A stretch of 64,000 nt of DNA from Leucobacter chromiiresistens (GCF_001477055.1 NZ_LDRK01000010.1:62001-126000), one strand, 5' to 3'. Numbered from the stretch's first letter, positions 49,032-60,900 are shown. Program-made: numbers and translations. The notes: generated by a model from the letters alone, not told the origin.

Positions 49032-51257
49032 TCAGCGCGCGGAGCGACGCGCCGCGCGCCCGCCGAGCACGAGCGCGCCGGTCAGCAGGAGCGCGGTGGC
49101 GACGCCCGCCCATGGCCCGACGGGGGCGCCCGTCGCGGCGAGCTCGGCCGAGCTCGCCGATGCGGGAGCGGGCGCCGCGGCGGAAGCGGGAGCCGAGTCG
49201 CCGCTCCCGGCGGTGCCGTGCGCACCGGTGGCAGCGTCGGAGCCATCCGCGCCCGAGCCGGCAGCTCCCGAACCGGCAGCTCCCGAACCGTCGGCCGCAC
49301 CATCGGCGCCGCCCACTGCCGTACCATCGGCTGCTCCGTCGGTGCCGTCGGCAGCCCCGTCGGCAGCTCCGTCAACACCACCGTCGGCAGCGCCGCCGTC
49401 AGCCCCGCCATCGGCGGCCTCCCCGGCGTCGGCCGGGACCGTCGCCGTCACCGAGAACGGCAGGGGCACCTTCTCGGCGTCCATGGCCGCCCCGGTCGTC
49501 AACCACCACGGGCGCAGCTGCGGATCGAGCCACTGCACGAAGTCGGCGGGGTAGGAGTCGGGGTACGTGCGCCCGTCCAGTTCGAGGGCGCGCCCGGCGA
49601 ACTCGGGCGTCGCGGTCATGGTGAGCCGGTCCCCGTCGCGCGAGACCTCGGCGTTCGAGAACGTCGCGAGGGTCACGCGCCGGTAGCCGTCGCTCGCGAG
49701 CGAGCCGGTGACGCGCCATGCGACGTCGAACGACAGCGATCCGGTGCCGTCGGCGGCGATCTGCAGGCGCGGGTTGCCGAGGATCGTGCTGACCTCGGGT
49801 GCGAGGCCCGGGTAGTGCTGCACGAAGATGCCGTCGCGCCACACGAGGTCCGCGGCCCCCGTCGCCGGGTCGACCCATCCGGCGCCGTCGGCGAAGGCGA
49901 ACTCCGCGTTCTCGCGGGTGGTCGCGCCGAGCGGGCGCGGCGACCACGCCAGCATGTAGTCGTTGACCGCCCAGGCGAGCCCGCCGTCGTCGACCGATGT
50001 CGCCCCGGCGGGCGCGTCGCCCGGCTCGGGTGCGGCCGGGCCCTCCCAGGGGCTGTTCTCCGCCGGCGGCTCGGGCTCCGCCTCCTGCCCGGGCGTGACG
50101 GCGCGCCGCGTCGGCTCCACGATGTCGCCCGACCGCACGAGCTCGCTCAGCCGGTCGGTGTAGGGGTGGGTGACGAAGATGCGCGATCCTCCGGCCCCGA
50201 CGCCGAGCCCCCAGGTGTCGGCATTGCCCGACCCGGTGCCGCCGGTGACGCCCGCCGCGGTGAAGTCGACGGCCTGCTGCGCCGTCCAGGTGTCGGGGCT
50301 GATGACGGAGACCGCGTTCGAGAAGCCGTCGGTGGTGAAGACCTCGTGCGTGGTCGGGTCGACCTCCATCTCGTAGACGTTCTCGCCGACCTCGATCGGC
50401 GATCCGACGAAACGGCCGTCGGCGACGCGCAGGCTCACGACCTTGGAGCGGTCCCACGAGTCGGTCAGCGTGGGCGACACCGCGATGTGCAGCTCGCCGA
50501 GCTCCTCGTCCATCGCGAGGGCCGCCGCGCGGCCGCCCACCGGCGCCCCGTCGACGACGAGGGCGGAGACGGGGAACGCCAGGGAGTCGACCCAGGTGCT
50601 CGTGATGGTGCTGTACCCGGTGATCACCTTCGCGCGGCCCTCGGCGATCCAGATCATGTGATTCGTCGCGTCGTAGACCGCGTCCTTGATGAGCGGGTAG
50701 CGCTCCGTGCTGATCGCGACCGGCGCGGAGACCTCGCCCGTGGCGGGGTTCACGCGCGTGAGCGCGCTCGAATCGTAGACGTACAGCAGACCCGTGTCGC
50801 GATCCTCGACCATGCCGCTCGGGAGCGCGGGCACGCCGGCGATCTCGCGCACGTCGTGCCCGGCGGAGTCGAGGTCGACGACGCTGATCGTTCCGGTGCG
50901 GGAATGGGAGACGTAGAGGCTGCGGCCGTCGGCGCTCAGCACGATGTCGGAGGGTGCGGCCTTCGGCAGGTCGATGACCTCCGCCGAGGGTGCGCCCGTC
51001 TGCATGTCGAACCAGGCGATCTGCCCGCGGGGGGTGCCGTCCGCGCTGCTGTCGACGGTGACGTAGACGCGCTGCCGGGCGTCGTCGACGACGGCGGTGC
51101 GGCTGACTTCGCCGACGCCGTGCGTGCCGGCGAGGGTGAACTGCGATGCTGCCGCGCGGGCGGGCTGCGGCATGAGCATGAGGGCGAGCCCGCCGAGCAG
51201 GAGCGCGGTGAGCGCGACGGCGAGGGCTCGGAGTGGGATGGGGGCGTGGGTTCGCAT
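49032..51257 (-). CDS. sortase-anchored surface protein with beta-propeller and HtaA-like haem-binding domain
   Basis: A 741-residue exported protein. It has a signal peptide (about 1-36), a YncE-like beta-propeller (about 37-390), an HtaA-like domain (about 455-640; LAWAVNDYMLAW, WRDGIFVQHYPGLAPEVSTILGNP) and an Ala/Gly/Asp repeat stalk. The sorting signal LAATG (706-710) is followed by a membrane helix and RAARR. HtaA domains bind haem in corynebacterial iron uptake. The match is by eye. The LAATG motif fits the class E sortase at 4346. The ATG at 51257 was chosen for its signal peptide. A palindrome AAGGGTACCCTT lies about 55 bases upstream. Confidence 0.75.
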   Translation of the reverse strand: MRTHAPIPLRALAVALTALLLGGLALMLMPQPARAAASQFTLAGTHGVGEVSRTAVVDDARQRVYVTVDSSADGTPRGQIAWFDMQTGAPSAEVIDLPKAAPSDIVLSADGRSLYVSHSRTGTISVVDLDSAGHDVREIAGVPALPSGMVEDRDTGLLYVYDSSALTRVNPATGEVSAPVAISTERYPLIKDAVYDATNHMIWIAEGRAKVITGYSTITSTWVDSLAFPVSALVVDGAPVGGRAAALAMDEELGELHIAVSPTLTDSWDRSKVVSLRVADGRFVGSPIEVGENVYEMEVDPTTHEVFTTDGFSNAVSVISPDTWTAQQAVDFTAAGVTGGTGSGNADTWGLGVGAGGSRIFVTHPYTDRLSELVRSGDIVEPTRRAVTPGQEAEPEPPAENSPWEGPAAPEPGDAPAGATSVDDGGLAWAVNDYMLAWSPRPLGATTRENAEFAFADGAGWVDPATGAADLVWRDGIFVQHYPGLAPEVSTILGNPRLQIAADGTGSLSFDVAWRVTGSLASDGYRRVTLATFSNAEVSRDGDRLTMTATPEFAGRALELDGRTYPDSYPADFVQWLDPQLRPWWLTTGAAMDAEKVPLPFSVTATVPADAGEAADGGADGGAADGGVDGAADGAADGTDGAADGTAVGGADGAADGSGAAGSGAAGSGADGSDAATGAHGTAGSGDSAPASAAAPAPASASSAELAATGAPVGPWAGVATALLLTGALVLGGRAARRSAR

Positions 51258-51310
51258 GCGGCGATCTCTCTGATGGTGACGGGTGGACAGACCACTCATC
51301 ATACGAAAGT

Positions 51311-51322
51311 AAGGGTACCCTT
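51311..51322. promoter_or_regulatory. possible iron-repressor (DtxR/IdeR-like) box
   Basis: AAGGGTACCCTT is a perfect 12-bp palindrome upstream of the HtaA-like gene. It partly resembles the TTAGGTTAGGCTAACCTAA-type iron box. It also lies on the last codons of the neighbouring methyltransferase-like gene. Confidence 0.4.
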
Positions 51323-52230
51323 CACAACGTCCGACCATCTCTCGGGAGTTTCGCGTCGCGAGGGCGCGGGATCCGCGGCACCCAGCACGCGACCTCGCGC
51401 GCATAGGCATCGAACTCCCCGCCGAACCGCGCGCGCAGATCCGCCTCCTCGTGCGGCCTGATCACCCGGTTCCAGAAGAGCGACCCTGCGAGCGCGTACG
51501 CGACAACGAGCCACGAGCCCAGCAGGAGCCCCACGCCGACGCCCTGCGCGATGCCCGCCACCGCCATCGGATTGCGCACCCAGCGGTACGGGCCGGCCAC
51601 CACGAGGCGCCGCGCCGCAGCCGAGGGCAGCGGCGTCCCCTCCCCGCGCGTCGACATGGCGAGCGCAGACCAGATGCCGAGGGCGCTCGCCGCCGTGAAG
51701 CAGACGCCGCCGATCGCGCCCCACGCGAGGGGCGCCGGAGGGGAGACCCGCACCCCCCAGCGCGCCTCCAGCATCGCGATGCCGAGCGGCAGCACGCCGA
51801 GGAAGACGACCCAGAACACGACCAGCTGCCGGGCCGTGCGCGCGACATTGCGGCGCTCGGGTGCCCGCTCCGCCTCGCGGAAGGCGAACGGGCCGACGAG
51901 CAGCCGCTCGGTCGGGAGGCGGCCGCAGCGCAGCAGCACGGCCGCCCCGATGCTGCCGACCGCCGCCGCCAGCATCGCGATCGCGCCCCACCCCGCGAGC
52001 CCGGTGAGGGTCGCGTACCCGGTCATGCCGACAGCGACGAGCAGCGTCCAGGGCACCGCGATCCAGGCCGCCCAGCGGCCGCCGAGCGCGACGATCAGCG
52101 ATGCCGCCACGAAGAGGGGCAGATCGAACGCGGCCACGGTCACGGGGTCGAGGTCGCCCAGTGTGGCCAGCCGCACCGCGGGTGCCGTGAAGACGCCCAC
52201 CCACCAGAGCGCACCGGCCGCCGCCTGCAC
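51322..52230 (-). CDS. isoprenylcysteine carboxyl methyltransferase-like membrane protein
   Basis: A roughly 302-residue membrane protein with about seven hydrophobic segments. The C-terminal half has the ICMT/phospholipid methyltransferase pattern: GPYRWVRNPMAVAGIAQGVG, SLFWNRVIRPHEEADLRARFG and EFDAYAREVACWVPR, which bind S-adenosylmethionine. The frame has no ATG; the first usual start is GTG 52230. The preceding LuxR gene ends at 52269, and a CTG at 52272 or ATT at 52266 in frame would give a more complete first helix through a rare start. It probably modifies small lipids; the substrate is unknown. Confidence 0.78.
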   Translation of the reverse strand: MQAAAGALWWVGVFTAPAVRLATLGDLDPVTVAAFDLPLFVAASLIVALGGRWAAWIAVPWTLLVAVGMTGYATLTGLAGWGAIAMLAAAVGSIGAAVLLRCGRLPTERLLVGPFAFREAERAPERRNVARTARQLVVFWVVFLGVLPLGIAMLEARWGVRVSPPAPLAWGAIGGVCFTAASALGIWSALAMSTRGEGTPLPSAAARRLVVAGPYRWVRNPMAVAGIAQGVGVGLLLGSWLVVAYALAGSLFWNRVIRPHEEADLRARFGGEFDAYAREVACWVPRIPRPRDAKLPRDGRTL

Positions 52231-52268
52231 CGCGAAGTACGCGCGGGCCGCGGCACCGCTCCGAATGC

Positions 52269-54845
52269 TCAGACCAGGCCCATCTGGCGGGCGCGCGCGA
52301 GCGCCTCCGTGCGGCTCGAGACCTTGAGCTTCTTGTAGATGCTGCGGGTCTGCGTCTTGATCGTGTTCGACGACACGTGCAGGTCGCCCGCGATCTCGTC
52401 GATCGATCCGCCCCGGGCCAGTTCGAGCAGCACGAGCGCCTCGCGCTTCGAGAGCTGCTCGAGCACGACGTCGTCGCCGGCGAACGGGCTTCCCGGGGGC
52501 ATGCGCCAGACGTCCGGCGGCACCAGGGAGCGGATGAGGGCGAGCTCCGCCGCCGGGATCCAGAGGAGCGGCAGCAGGTTGTCGAGGCGATCGAGGGCGA
52601 GGAAGGCCTGGGTGGCGAGCGAGGTGGCGCACTCGGTGTCGCCCCGACGCGCCAGTGCGCCCGCGCGGAGCAGCTGCAGCTGGGCGAGCTGCGCGGGGAA
52701 GAGCCCCGCATCGGGGGTGCGGGGGTCGCGCGCCTCGGCATCGAGCGCGTCGAGGAGCGCCAGGGCTTCGTCCGGCCGGGAGGCGAGGATCGCGAGACGC
52801 GCGCGGGCGAGGCGCGACGAGGCCGCATTCCCGTCGTGGGCGAGCGCGGCGCGCGCGCCGACCAGATCGCCCGTCGCGAGCAGGAACTCCCCGCGCAGCG
52901 TGCGCAGCTCCTCCGTCCAGCCCGCGCTGACCGGCAGGTGCTCGCGTTCGGCGAGCGCCGCCTCGAGCTCCTGATGCCCGAGCGCGGCCTGATCGGCGAC
53001 CAGGCGCGCCTTGCCCCGCGTCCACACGATCGCCGGCCACAGTTCCGAGTCGTCCATGCGCGGAGCGACGGCCGCGAGCGCCGCGAACGCATCGTCGTGC
53101 CGTCCGAGGCTCGCCGTGCGCAGCGCGGTCGCGAGATGCCAGCCGATGCTGTGCGTCGTCTCCAGCCATCCCGCCTGGGAGGGATCGACGGCCGCGAGCT
53201 CTCGCTTCGACGCCCGCAGGTCGCCCATGCGGGCGTGCGCGAAGGCGAGTATGGCGTGGAGGTGGGCCTGGCGGCCCGGATGCGCGTCGTCGGCGAGCCC
53301 CTCGGCGAGGTCGAGCACGCGCTGCGCGCGCCCCGCGAGCAGCTCCGTGAGGATGATCTGCAGGCGGGCGGCGCTCATGCCCGACCGCCAACTCGGGGAG
53401 GCGAGCGCGCTCTGCCGCAGGAACTGCTCGCCCACCTCCGCCGCCTCATCGTACGCGCGGCTCACCCGGAGGCCGGCGAAGCGGGCGAGCAGGAGGAGGC
53501 TGCCCGCCGCGCCCCTCGCCTCGGCGGCCCGATGCTCGAGCGACGGCATGCCGATCTCGAGCAGTTCGCGCATGCGCGGCGTCGGAACGAGGGCGTCCTC
53601 GCTGAGCGCCACAGCGATCATGATCGGAATGGTGCCCTCGCGCAGCTGCCGTTCGGGGGAGATGCTCCCCGCGATCGCGACGAGTTCGCGCGAGCGCTTC
53701 AGGCTGATCTCCGTGAAGTTGCGCACGAAGTGCGGGAAGATGGCGCGGTCCATGTTCCCGTCGATGAGCAGTTCGAGGATGTCGATCGGGTCTGCGTGCT
53801 CGTACAGGTGGGCGAAGGCGAGACGTCGCACCTCGGCGATGCGCTCGGCGGGGAGCTCGGCGAGCGCCCGCGGGCGGAGCGCTCCCGCGATGAGCGTCTG
53901 GAGGCGGAACACCGTGCGCCCGTGCCGCGATGCGAGGCGCCCGTACCCGAGGGTGTCGAAGCGCTCGAAGTCGGCCCATGACGCCGCGCCGCCGAGCTGC
54001 TCGGCGAACGCTCCGTCGATCTCGGGCACGAGGGAGGCGATGAGCGCGAGCTCGTGGTCGCGCGGCGACGGGAACTCGGGGACGAAGCCGGCGAGCATGC
54101 TCTCGACGCCGCGCTGCACCTCGTCCGCGGACGGGCGGCGGGTGCCGCCGCGCGACAGGTTCGCCATCACCGACAGCGCGAGCCGCACCGCGAGCGGGTG
54201 GCCCCGGGTGGTGCGGCGCAGACCGGCGATCTCGGGTTCCGACAGCTGGTAGGGGAGCACGGCCGCTGCCTGCGCGATCTCGTTCGCGGTGAACGCGAGC
54301 GCGTCGGCGTGCAGCGCGGTCACGGCGAGACCGGCCGCGGTGACGGGAACCTCGAACCGCGTGCGCGTGCGCGAGGCCGCGAGCAGCTGCAGGTTCGGCG
54401 ACCGGCGCAGCAGCGACACCAGTTGATCCTGCACCGCGTCGGCGGCGAAGTGCAGGTCGTCGATCACGAGCACCATCGGCTCCGGGTCGCGCATCGAGGC
54501 CGACGTGATGCGGGGGAGCGCCTCCTCGGGTGGGATGCGGCCGTGCGCGTAGTCGTGCTCGAGTGCGGCGAACGCCTCGGGCCGTGCTGCGCTCATCGCC
54601 TGCATGACGCGCGACCAGAACGTGCGCGGGTCGCCCGCTCCGGCGTCGAGCGCGATCCAGGCGAACGCGCTCGATCGCTGCTGCGACAGCCACTGCGACA
54701 TGAGGTCGGTCTTTCCCGCGCCCTGCTCCGCGGTGATGACGACGACGCGCCCACCGTGGGCGAGGCGGTGCACGAGGTGGTCGCGCCGTACGTGACCGTG
54801 CGTCGCGATCGCGCCGATCTTCTCGGCCACCATCTCCCCCGGCAC
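52269..54845 (-). CDS. large LuxR-family (LAL/MalT-like) transcriptional activator
   Basis: An 858-residue ATP-dependent regulator. The N-terminal STAND-type ATPase has Walker A AEQGAGKT (about residues 39-46) and Walker B MVLVIDDLHFA (about 122-132). The middle consists of helical TPR-like repeats (about 400-780). The C-terminal LuxR helix-turn-helix is LSKREALVLLELARGGSIDEIA (given as the first part) and SSNTIKTQTRSIYKKLKVSSR. Such proteins respond to a sugar or metabolite and often activate adjacent genes; the methyltransferase-like gene downstream and the divergent ABC transporter are candidates. The start is GTG 54845, with GGGG seven bases ahead. Confidence 0.92.
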   Translation of the reverse strand: MPGEMVAEKIGAIATHGHVRRDHLVHRLAHGGRVVVITAEQGAGKTDLMSQWLSQQRSSAFAWIALDAGAGDPRTFWSRVMQAMSAARPEAFAALEHDYAHGRIPPEEALPRITSASMRDPEPMVLVIDDLHFAADAVQDQLVSLLRRSPNLQLLAASRTRTRFEVPVTAAGLAVTALHADALAFTANEIAQAAAVLPYQLSEPEIAGLRRTTRGHPLAVRLALSVMANLSRGGTRRPSADEVQRGVESMLAGFVPEFPSPRDHELALIASLVPEIDGAFAEQLGGAASWADFERFDTLGYGRLASRHGRTVFRLQTLIAGALRPRALAELPAERIAEVRRLAFAHLYEHADPIDILELLIDGNMDRAIFPHFVRNFTEISLKRSRELVAIAGSISPERQLREGTIPIMIAVALSEDALVPTPRMRELLEIGMPSLEHRAAEARGAAGSLLLLARFAGLRVSRAYDEAAEVGEQFLRQSALASPSWRSGMSAARLQIILTELLAGRAQRVLDLAEGLADDAHPGRQAHLHAILAFAHARMGDLRASKRELAAVDPSQAGWLETTHSIGWHLATALRTASLGRHDDAFAALAAVAPRMDDSELWPAIVWTRGKARLVADQAALGHQELEAALAEREHLPVSAGWTEELRTLRGEFLLATGDLVGARAALAHDGNAASSRLARARLAILASRPDEALALLDALDAEARDPRTPDAGLFPAQLAQLQLLRAGALARRGDTECATSLATQAFLALDRLDNLLPLLWIPAAELALIRSLVPPDVWRMPPGSPFAGDDVVLEQLSKREALVLLELARGGSIDEIAGDLHVSSNTIKTQTRSIYKKLKVSSRTEALARARQMGLV

Positions 54846-55127
54846 TGAGATTCCCCACTTCTTCAGCCCGGTTCGTTCCCGCGATCACGGGCTGAGGTGC
54901 TTCGCGAATCAAGCGGCTCCTGGTCGAGCCGGTCACAGCTTAACCGGAATGTTACCTCACCCGGCGGGCCCGGGAAGCTGCGGATTGCTGCGGCGATCCG
55001 GCCGCGGCGACAGCCGCTGTCTGGACCGGGGGAGAGACTCTGTCACAGATCCGTTACGCGAGCGCAGTAGGCTCGGGGGCGAGATTCAGACCGGACTCCC
55101 AGTCCCTTCCGAAACATGGAGACATCA
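54846..55127. other. divergent intergenic region of LuxR and ABC transporter genes
   Basis: About 280 bases without a gene. A TAGGCT box at 55068-55073 is a candidate -10 for the ABC operon with a leader of about 50 bases. The palindromic GGATCCGGCCGC-like G/C stretches near 54995 have no clear role. Confidence 0.5.
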
Positions 55128-56027
55128 ATGAAGATTCGTTTCGCACTTCCCGCCTTCGCCGCGGCGGCCGTGCTCGCACTCACCGGTTGCGTGAACAACG
55201 CCGAGTCCGAGGGAGGCGCGGGATCCGGCGACGCCGCTCCGGCGACCGAGATCACGGCCGACGACGCCGCGGTCGCGCTGCTGCCCCAGGAGCTCAAGGA
55301 CTCGGGCGAACTGCGCATCGGCACCGACGCGGAGTACCCGCCGAACGAGTACAAGGACGCCGACGGCAACCCGGTCGGCTGGGGCGTCACGCTCGCCGAG
55401 GCGATCGCCGCGAAGCTCGGGCTCGAGCCGAAGTGGGAGATCCTCGGCTTCGACAGCATCATCCCCCGCATCCAGGAGGGCGCGCTCGACATGGGCTCCT
55501 CGTCCTTCACCGACAACGTCGAGCGCCAGCAGTCGGTCGACTTCGTCGACTTCCTGAACGCGGGCACGCAGTGGGCCGCCGCCAGCGGGTCCGACGTCGA
55601 CCCCGACGACGCCTGCGGGCTGACGGTCGCCGTGCAGGCGACCACGGTGCAGGACACCGATGAGCTGCCGGCGAAGTCGAAGGCCTGCACCGACGCCGGC
55701 AAGGAGGCCATCGAGATCCTGCGCTTCGACGGTCAGCCCGAGGTCACGCAGGCCGTGGTCGACGGCCGCGCCGACGCATTCTCGGCCGACCTCCCCGTCA
55801 CCGGCGACGCGGTCGCGAAGCTGGGCGATCAGCTCGAGACCGTGGGCGACGTGTTCGACGCCGCCCCGTACGGCTTCGCGACGCAGAAGGACGGCGAGAC
55901 CACGAAGGCCGTGCAGGCGGCGCTGCAGTCGCTCATCGACGACGGCACGTACCTCGACATCCTCACCGAGGCGGGCATCGAGGACGGCGCGGTCGAGCAG
56001 GCCGAGATCAACGCCGGCACGGAGTAG
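55128..56027 (+). CDS. amino acid ABC transporter substrate-binding lipoprotein
   Basis: A 299-residue family 3 solute-binding protein. The signal peptide ends in the lipobox LTGC (Cys21). The mature protein has [25 protein letters not shown], the ligand loop typical of polar amino acid binding proteins, then [18 protein letters not shown] and [15 protein letters not shown]. It delivers a polar amino acid to the permease encoded next. I chose the ATG at 55128 (GGAGA six bases before); an in-frame ATG at 55116 adds four residues. Confidence 0.93.
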   Translation: MKIRFALPAFAAAAVLALTGCVNNAESEGGAGSGDAAPATEITADDAAVALLPQELKDSGELRIGTDAEYPPNEYKDADGNPVGWGVTLAEAIAAKLGLEPKWEILGFDSIIPRIQEGALDMGSSSFTDNVERQQSVDFVDFLNAGTQWAAASGSDVDPDDACGLTVAVQATTVQDTDELPAKSKACTDAGKEAIEILRFDGQPEVTQAVVDGRADAFSADLPVTGDAVAKLGDQLETVGDVFDAAPYGFATQKDGETTKAVQAALQSLIDDGTYLDILTEAGIEDGAVEQAEINAGTE

Positions 56028-56038
56028 TCGCGCACATC

Positions 56039-57063
56039 ATGACGCATACGCACTCCTCGGGTGCGGGGCCGGACGCCTCGCACCCGGAGTCGGCGCCGAT
56101 CGAGGCGATCCGGCTCCGCCACCCCTGGCGCACCGTGTTCGCCGTGGTGCTTCTGCTCCTCGTCGCACTCTTCATCTACGACGCCGCCTTCAACCGCCCG
56201 GTGTTCAACTGGGGCGAGGTCGGCAAGTACCTCTTCGACGTGCGCATCGTCTCCGGCGCGGGCTACGCGCTGCAGCTCACCGTCTACTCGATGATCATCG
56301 CCGTGGTGCTCGGCGTCGCGATCGCGGTGATGCGCCAGTCGCCGAACCCCGTCGTGAAGTCGATCGCCTGGGTCTTCCTGTGGCTCTTCCGCGGCACGCC
56401 GGTCTACGTGCAGCTCGTCTTCTGGGGCCTGGTGCCCACGATCTACAAGTCGATCAGTCTGGGCGTGCCCTTCACCGAGGCCGCCTTCACCCTCAACACC
56501 AAGGACCTGCTGAGCTACTTCACGCTCGCCGTCATCGGCCTGGCCCTCAACGAGGCCGCGTACATGGCGGAGATCGTGCGGGCGGGTCTCCTGTCGGTCG
56601 ACAAGGGGCAGAACGAGGCGGCCACCGCGCTCGGGCTCGGCTGGTGGCACACGATGAGCCGCGTGATCCTGCCCCAGGCGATGCGCGTCATCATCCCGCC
56701 CACAGGCAACGAGGTCATCTCGATGCTGAAGACGACCTCGCTCGTCACGGCGGTGCCCTTCACGCTCGACCTCTACGGCCGCGCGCGCGACATCTCGGCG
56801 GTGACGTACCAGCCGGTGCCGATGCTGATCGTGGCGTCCATCTGGTACCTGGCCGTCACCTCGATCCTCATGGTCGGCCAGTACTTCCTCGAACGGCACT
56901 TCGCGCGCGGCGTGCTCCAGCGGCCCGACGTCATGAAGCCGACGGTCGAGACCCAGTCGGTGGGCGTCGTCGGCGTGGAGGATCCGGCGCACCCGACCTA
57001 CCCCGGTGCCGGCGGCGGCGAGAGCATCGTGCCACCGCACCATCGACCCGGAGGGGGAGGCGC

Positions 57064-57067
<4 letters not shown>
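56039..57067 (+). CDS. amino acid ABC transporter permease
   Basis: A 342-residue HisM/GlnP-type permease. A cytoplasmic N-terminus and one early helix (about 38-58) precede the five-helix core. The coupling loop is [25 protein letters not shown], which contacts the ATPase, and [14 protein letters not shown] is a family mark. The C-terminal tail (about 40 residues) is Gly/Pro-rich. One permease gene suggests a homodimer. It begins 11 bases after the binding-protein stop and its stop overlaps the ATPase ATG (ATGA). Confidence 0.95.
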
Positions 57068-57843
<776 letters not shown>

Positions 57844-57877
57844 ACGTCTGAACCTCTCCGCCACGACGGCGGAGGAT

Positions 57878-57909
57878 CGTGGCGAGGGCCCGAGCGGGCT
57901 CTCGCCACG
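57878..57909 (+). terminator. terminator of ABC transporter operon
   Basis: CGTGGCGAG / CTCGCCACG outer stem with an inner GGCCCG / CGGGCT pairing. Confidence 0.8.
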
Positions 57910-57982
57910 TGTGCAATACCCGGCGGTGCGGGGTGCGAACCCGGTGCGGCCGGAGTCAATGAGGACTGAGAGAAAGGCAACG

Positions 57983-60900
57983 ATGGTTACGAAACGGTCA
58001 TCAACGGCCATGATCGGTGCGGGGGCACTGGTCGCGGCGTTGTTCGCGGGGGCGATGCCCACCGCGGCGACTGCGGCACCGGGCGACGCGCCCACCCCCA
58101 TCACCTACGAGATCTCCGACCGCGTGCAGGGGCCGGCGAGCTACCCGGTGCAGACCCCGCTCCCCGAGTCGCCGGATGACGCGAACGATCAGTCGCTCGT
58201 CCGCGGCGCCGTGCCCTACGCGGAGGTGGCGCGCACGGTGAACGGTCTGATGGCCGAGAGCGACCGCGTGTCGGCCCAGGTGGTGGGCAGCTCCGTGCAG
58301 GGGCGCGACATCCAGCTCGTCACGGTCACCGCCCCCGAGACGGCGGAGCAGACCGCGCAGCAGCGCGCCTGGAAGGAGCGCATCAAGCAGGATCCGGCGG
58401 GCGCCGCCGCCGACACCGCCCTCACCGAGGGCTACAAGGTGCCGATCTGGTTCAACGGCAACATCCACGGCAACGAGTGGGAGGGCGCCGACATCATTCT
58501 CGAGTACATCGAGAAGCTCGCCACCTCCGATGATCCGGCGATCGTCGACATGCTCGAGCAGTACCGGTTCTACTTCACGGTGACCAACAACCCCGACGGC
58601 CGCGTCAACGGCACGCGCGCCAACGCCGAGGGGTTCGACGCGAACCGCGACATGATCACGGGCGCGACGCCGGAGTCGCGCGTGATCCGCGACCTCGCGG
58701 GCGTCATCCAGCCGACCTTCTACGTCGACCTGCACGGCTACACCGACGTGCTGCAGATCGAGCCCTGCGGCCCGCCGCACGGCGAGAACTACGAGTACGA
58801 CCTCTTCCTGCCGCACGCCTACTCGGCGGCGCTCGCCATCGAGGAGGCCGTGGTCGGCGCGAACATCGAGGGCAACACCTACGCCGACGCCCAGGGCAAC
58901 GCGACGACGGAGAACACGGGCAAGATCCTGATCCCCTACCGCGACATCCGCTCGGGGTGGGATGACTGGCCCCCGCTGTTCACGCCGCAGTTCCTCGCCT
59001 ACCAGGGCGCCGTCACCAACACGGTGGAGCTGCCCCTGGGCCGCGGCGGCAACCCCGACCAGGCGGAGCGCGAGCGCCGCACGGGCGTCAACGTCGAGGT
59101 CGGCATGGTGACGGTCGAGTCCGCGACCGCCTACTTCGCCGAGAACTCGGGGGCCCTGCTGCAGAACCAGATGGAGATCTTCCGTCGCGGCGACGCGGGC
59201 GAGCCCCTCAAGACCATCCCCGCCGATCCGAACCCCGCCGACTACCCGGGCATTCCGCACGAGTGGATCGACGTCTGGGACGAGACGGACGTGTACGGGG
59301 CGGAGTTCCCCCGCGCCTACGTGATCCCGGAGAACACGGAGCAGCAGCGCTCCGTGACCGACGCCGCGCGGCTGGTCGACCAGCTGATCGCGAACGGGGT
59401 CGAGGTCTCGCGCGCGACCACGCCGCTGACCGTGGGCGACACGACGTACCCGGCCGGAAGCTACGTGGTCGACATGCACCAGCCGCTCCGCGGCATGGCG
59501 AACGTGCTGCTCGCCGACGGCTCCGACATCTCGGAACGCGTGCCCGACATGTACGACATGTCGGCGTGGAGCCTCGCACTGCTGTGGGGCGCCGACGTCT
59601 TCGCCGTGGGCGCATCGCAGGATGCGTCGCTCGACGGCGTCGGCCTCGAACTCCTCGCCGAGGCGGCGCCGACCGGCGTGCTGCCGGAGGAGGCCGGCTA
59701 CCTCGAGCTCGAGACGCCGGGCGCGGCCGAGTACCAGGCGATCAACGTGCTGCTCGCGCAGGGCGTCGCCGTCTCGTCGTTCGCCGACGGCTCGGTCATC
59801 ATCGGGGCCGACGAGGCATCGCGCGCGGCCGCCCAGGCCGTCGCGGAGACGTACGGCGTGCAGTTCACCGCGACCACGGGCGTGCGCCTGCTCACCGAGC
59901 CGAGCACGCCGCTCAAGGCGCTGCGCGTCGCCTACTCGGGCGCGCAGGACGACCGGGTGACGCTGAGCCGTCTCGGCTTCACCGATCAGGTGCGCGTCGA
60001 CGCGGCGTCGCTCACGGCCGATCCGACGCTGCTCGACGGCGTCGACGTGCTGTGGGTCGGCGGCAACCTCGCGTTCACGCCGGCGCAGACCGCCGGATCC
60101 GATGCCGTGGCAGCCTTCATCGCCGCCGGCAACGGCGTCGCGGGCCGGGGCACCGCCGTCGCGAACTTCGCGAACGCCTTCGGGCTGACCCAGGTCACCG
60201 CGAAGACGGGGACCAGCGGCTCCAACGGCATCGTCCGTGTGGAGAACGCCGAGGGCGGCCTGCTCTCGACGTACCCGCAGGACACCGCGTTCGTCACGCC
60301 CGCGGTGTGGTACACCGCTCTCGGCGAGAACGCCGAGGTCGAGCAGAGCTACGCTGCGGAAAACCTGTTCGTCTCGGGGCACTGGCGCGATGTCGGCAGC
60401 AACGGGGCGGCGGGCACCGCGCGCGCCGATGCCGCGGGCCAGGCGTCCGCGGTGTCCGCCGTCGCGGAGTCGGGGAGCGAGCTCGTCATGCTCGGCACCT
60501 CGGTGAACTTCCGCACCCACCCCGTGGGCAGCTACCCGTGGATCGCGCGGGCGCTGTTCGAGGTGAATGCGAACCCGGGCACGGCCGTGCCGGTGGAGCT
60601 CGGCGAGGAGCACCTCACCGACGACACCCGGGGCGGCGTGCAGGTGCCCGCCGAGATCGAGATCGGCGCGTCGTTCGACGTGACCTTCTCCGATGTCGCG
60701 GACGGCACCGAGGTGGCGCTCAGCTACTTCGGCGAGGGCGTTCCCGCCTCGTCGGGCGGAGCCGCCGCGGAGTCGCTCGTCGCGATGGGCACGGTGACCG
60801 GCAACACGCTCACGGTCGATGCGCTCCCCGAGGGCATCGAGCCCGGCGAGCTGCGCATCGCCGCGACGCAGGCCGAGGGCACGGTGCTCATCGGCTGGGA

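Noticed and set aside
54949-55131. A 60-codon frame upstream of the ABC transporter
   Set aside because: It overlaps the predicted promoter and leader and the start of the binding-protein gene, lacks a ribosome site and has no recognisable feature.
58001-60613. An 870-codon minus-strand frame
   Set aside because: It is fully antisense to the M14 carboxypeptidase, which has an intact active site, signal peptide and sorting signal.
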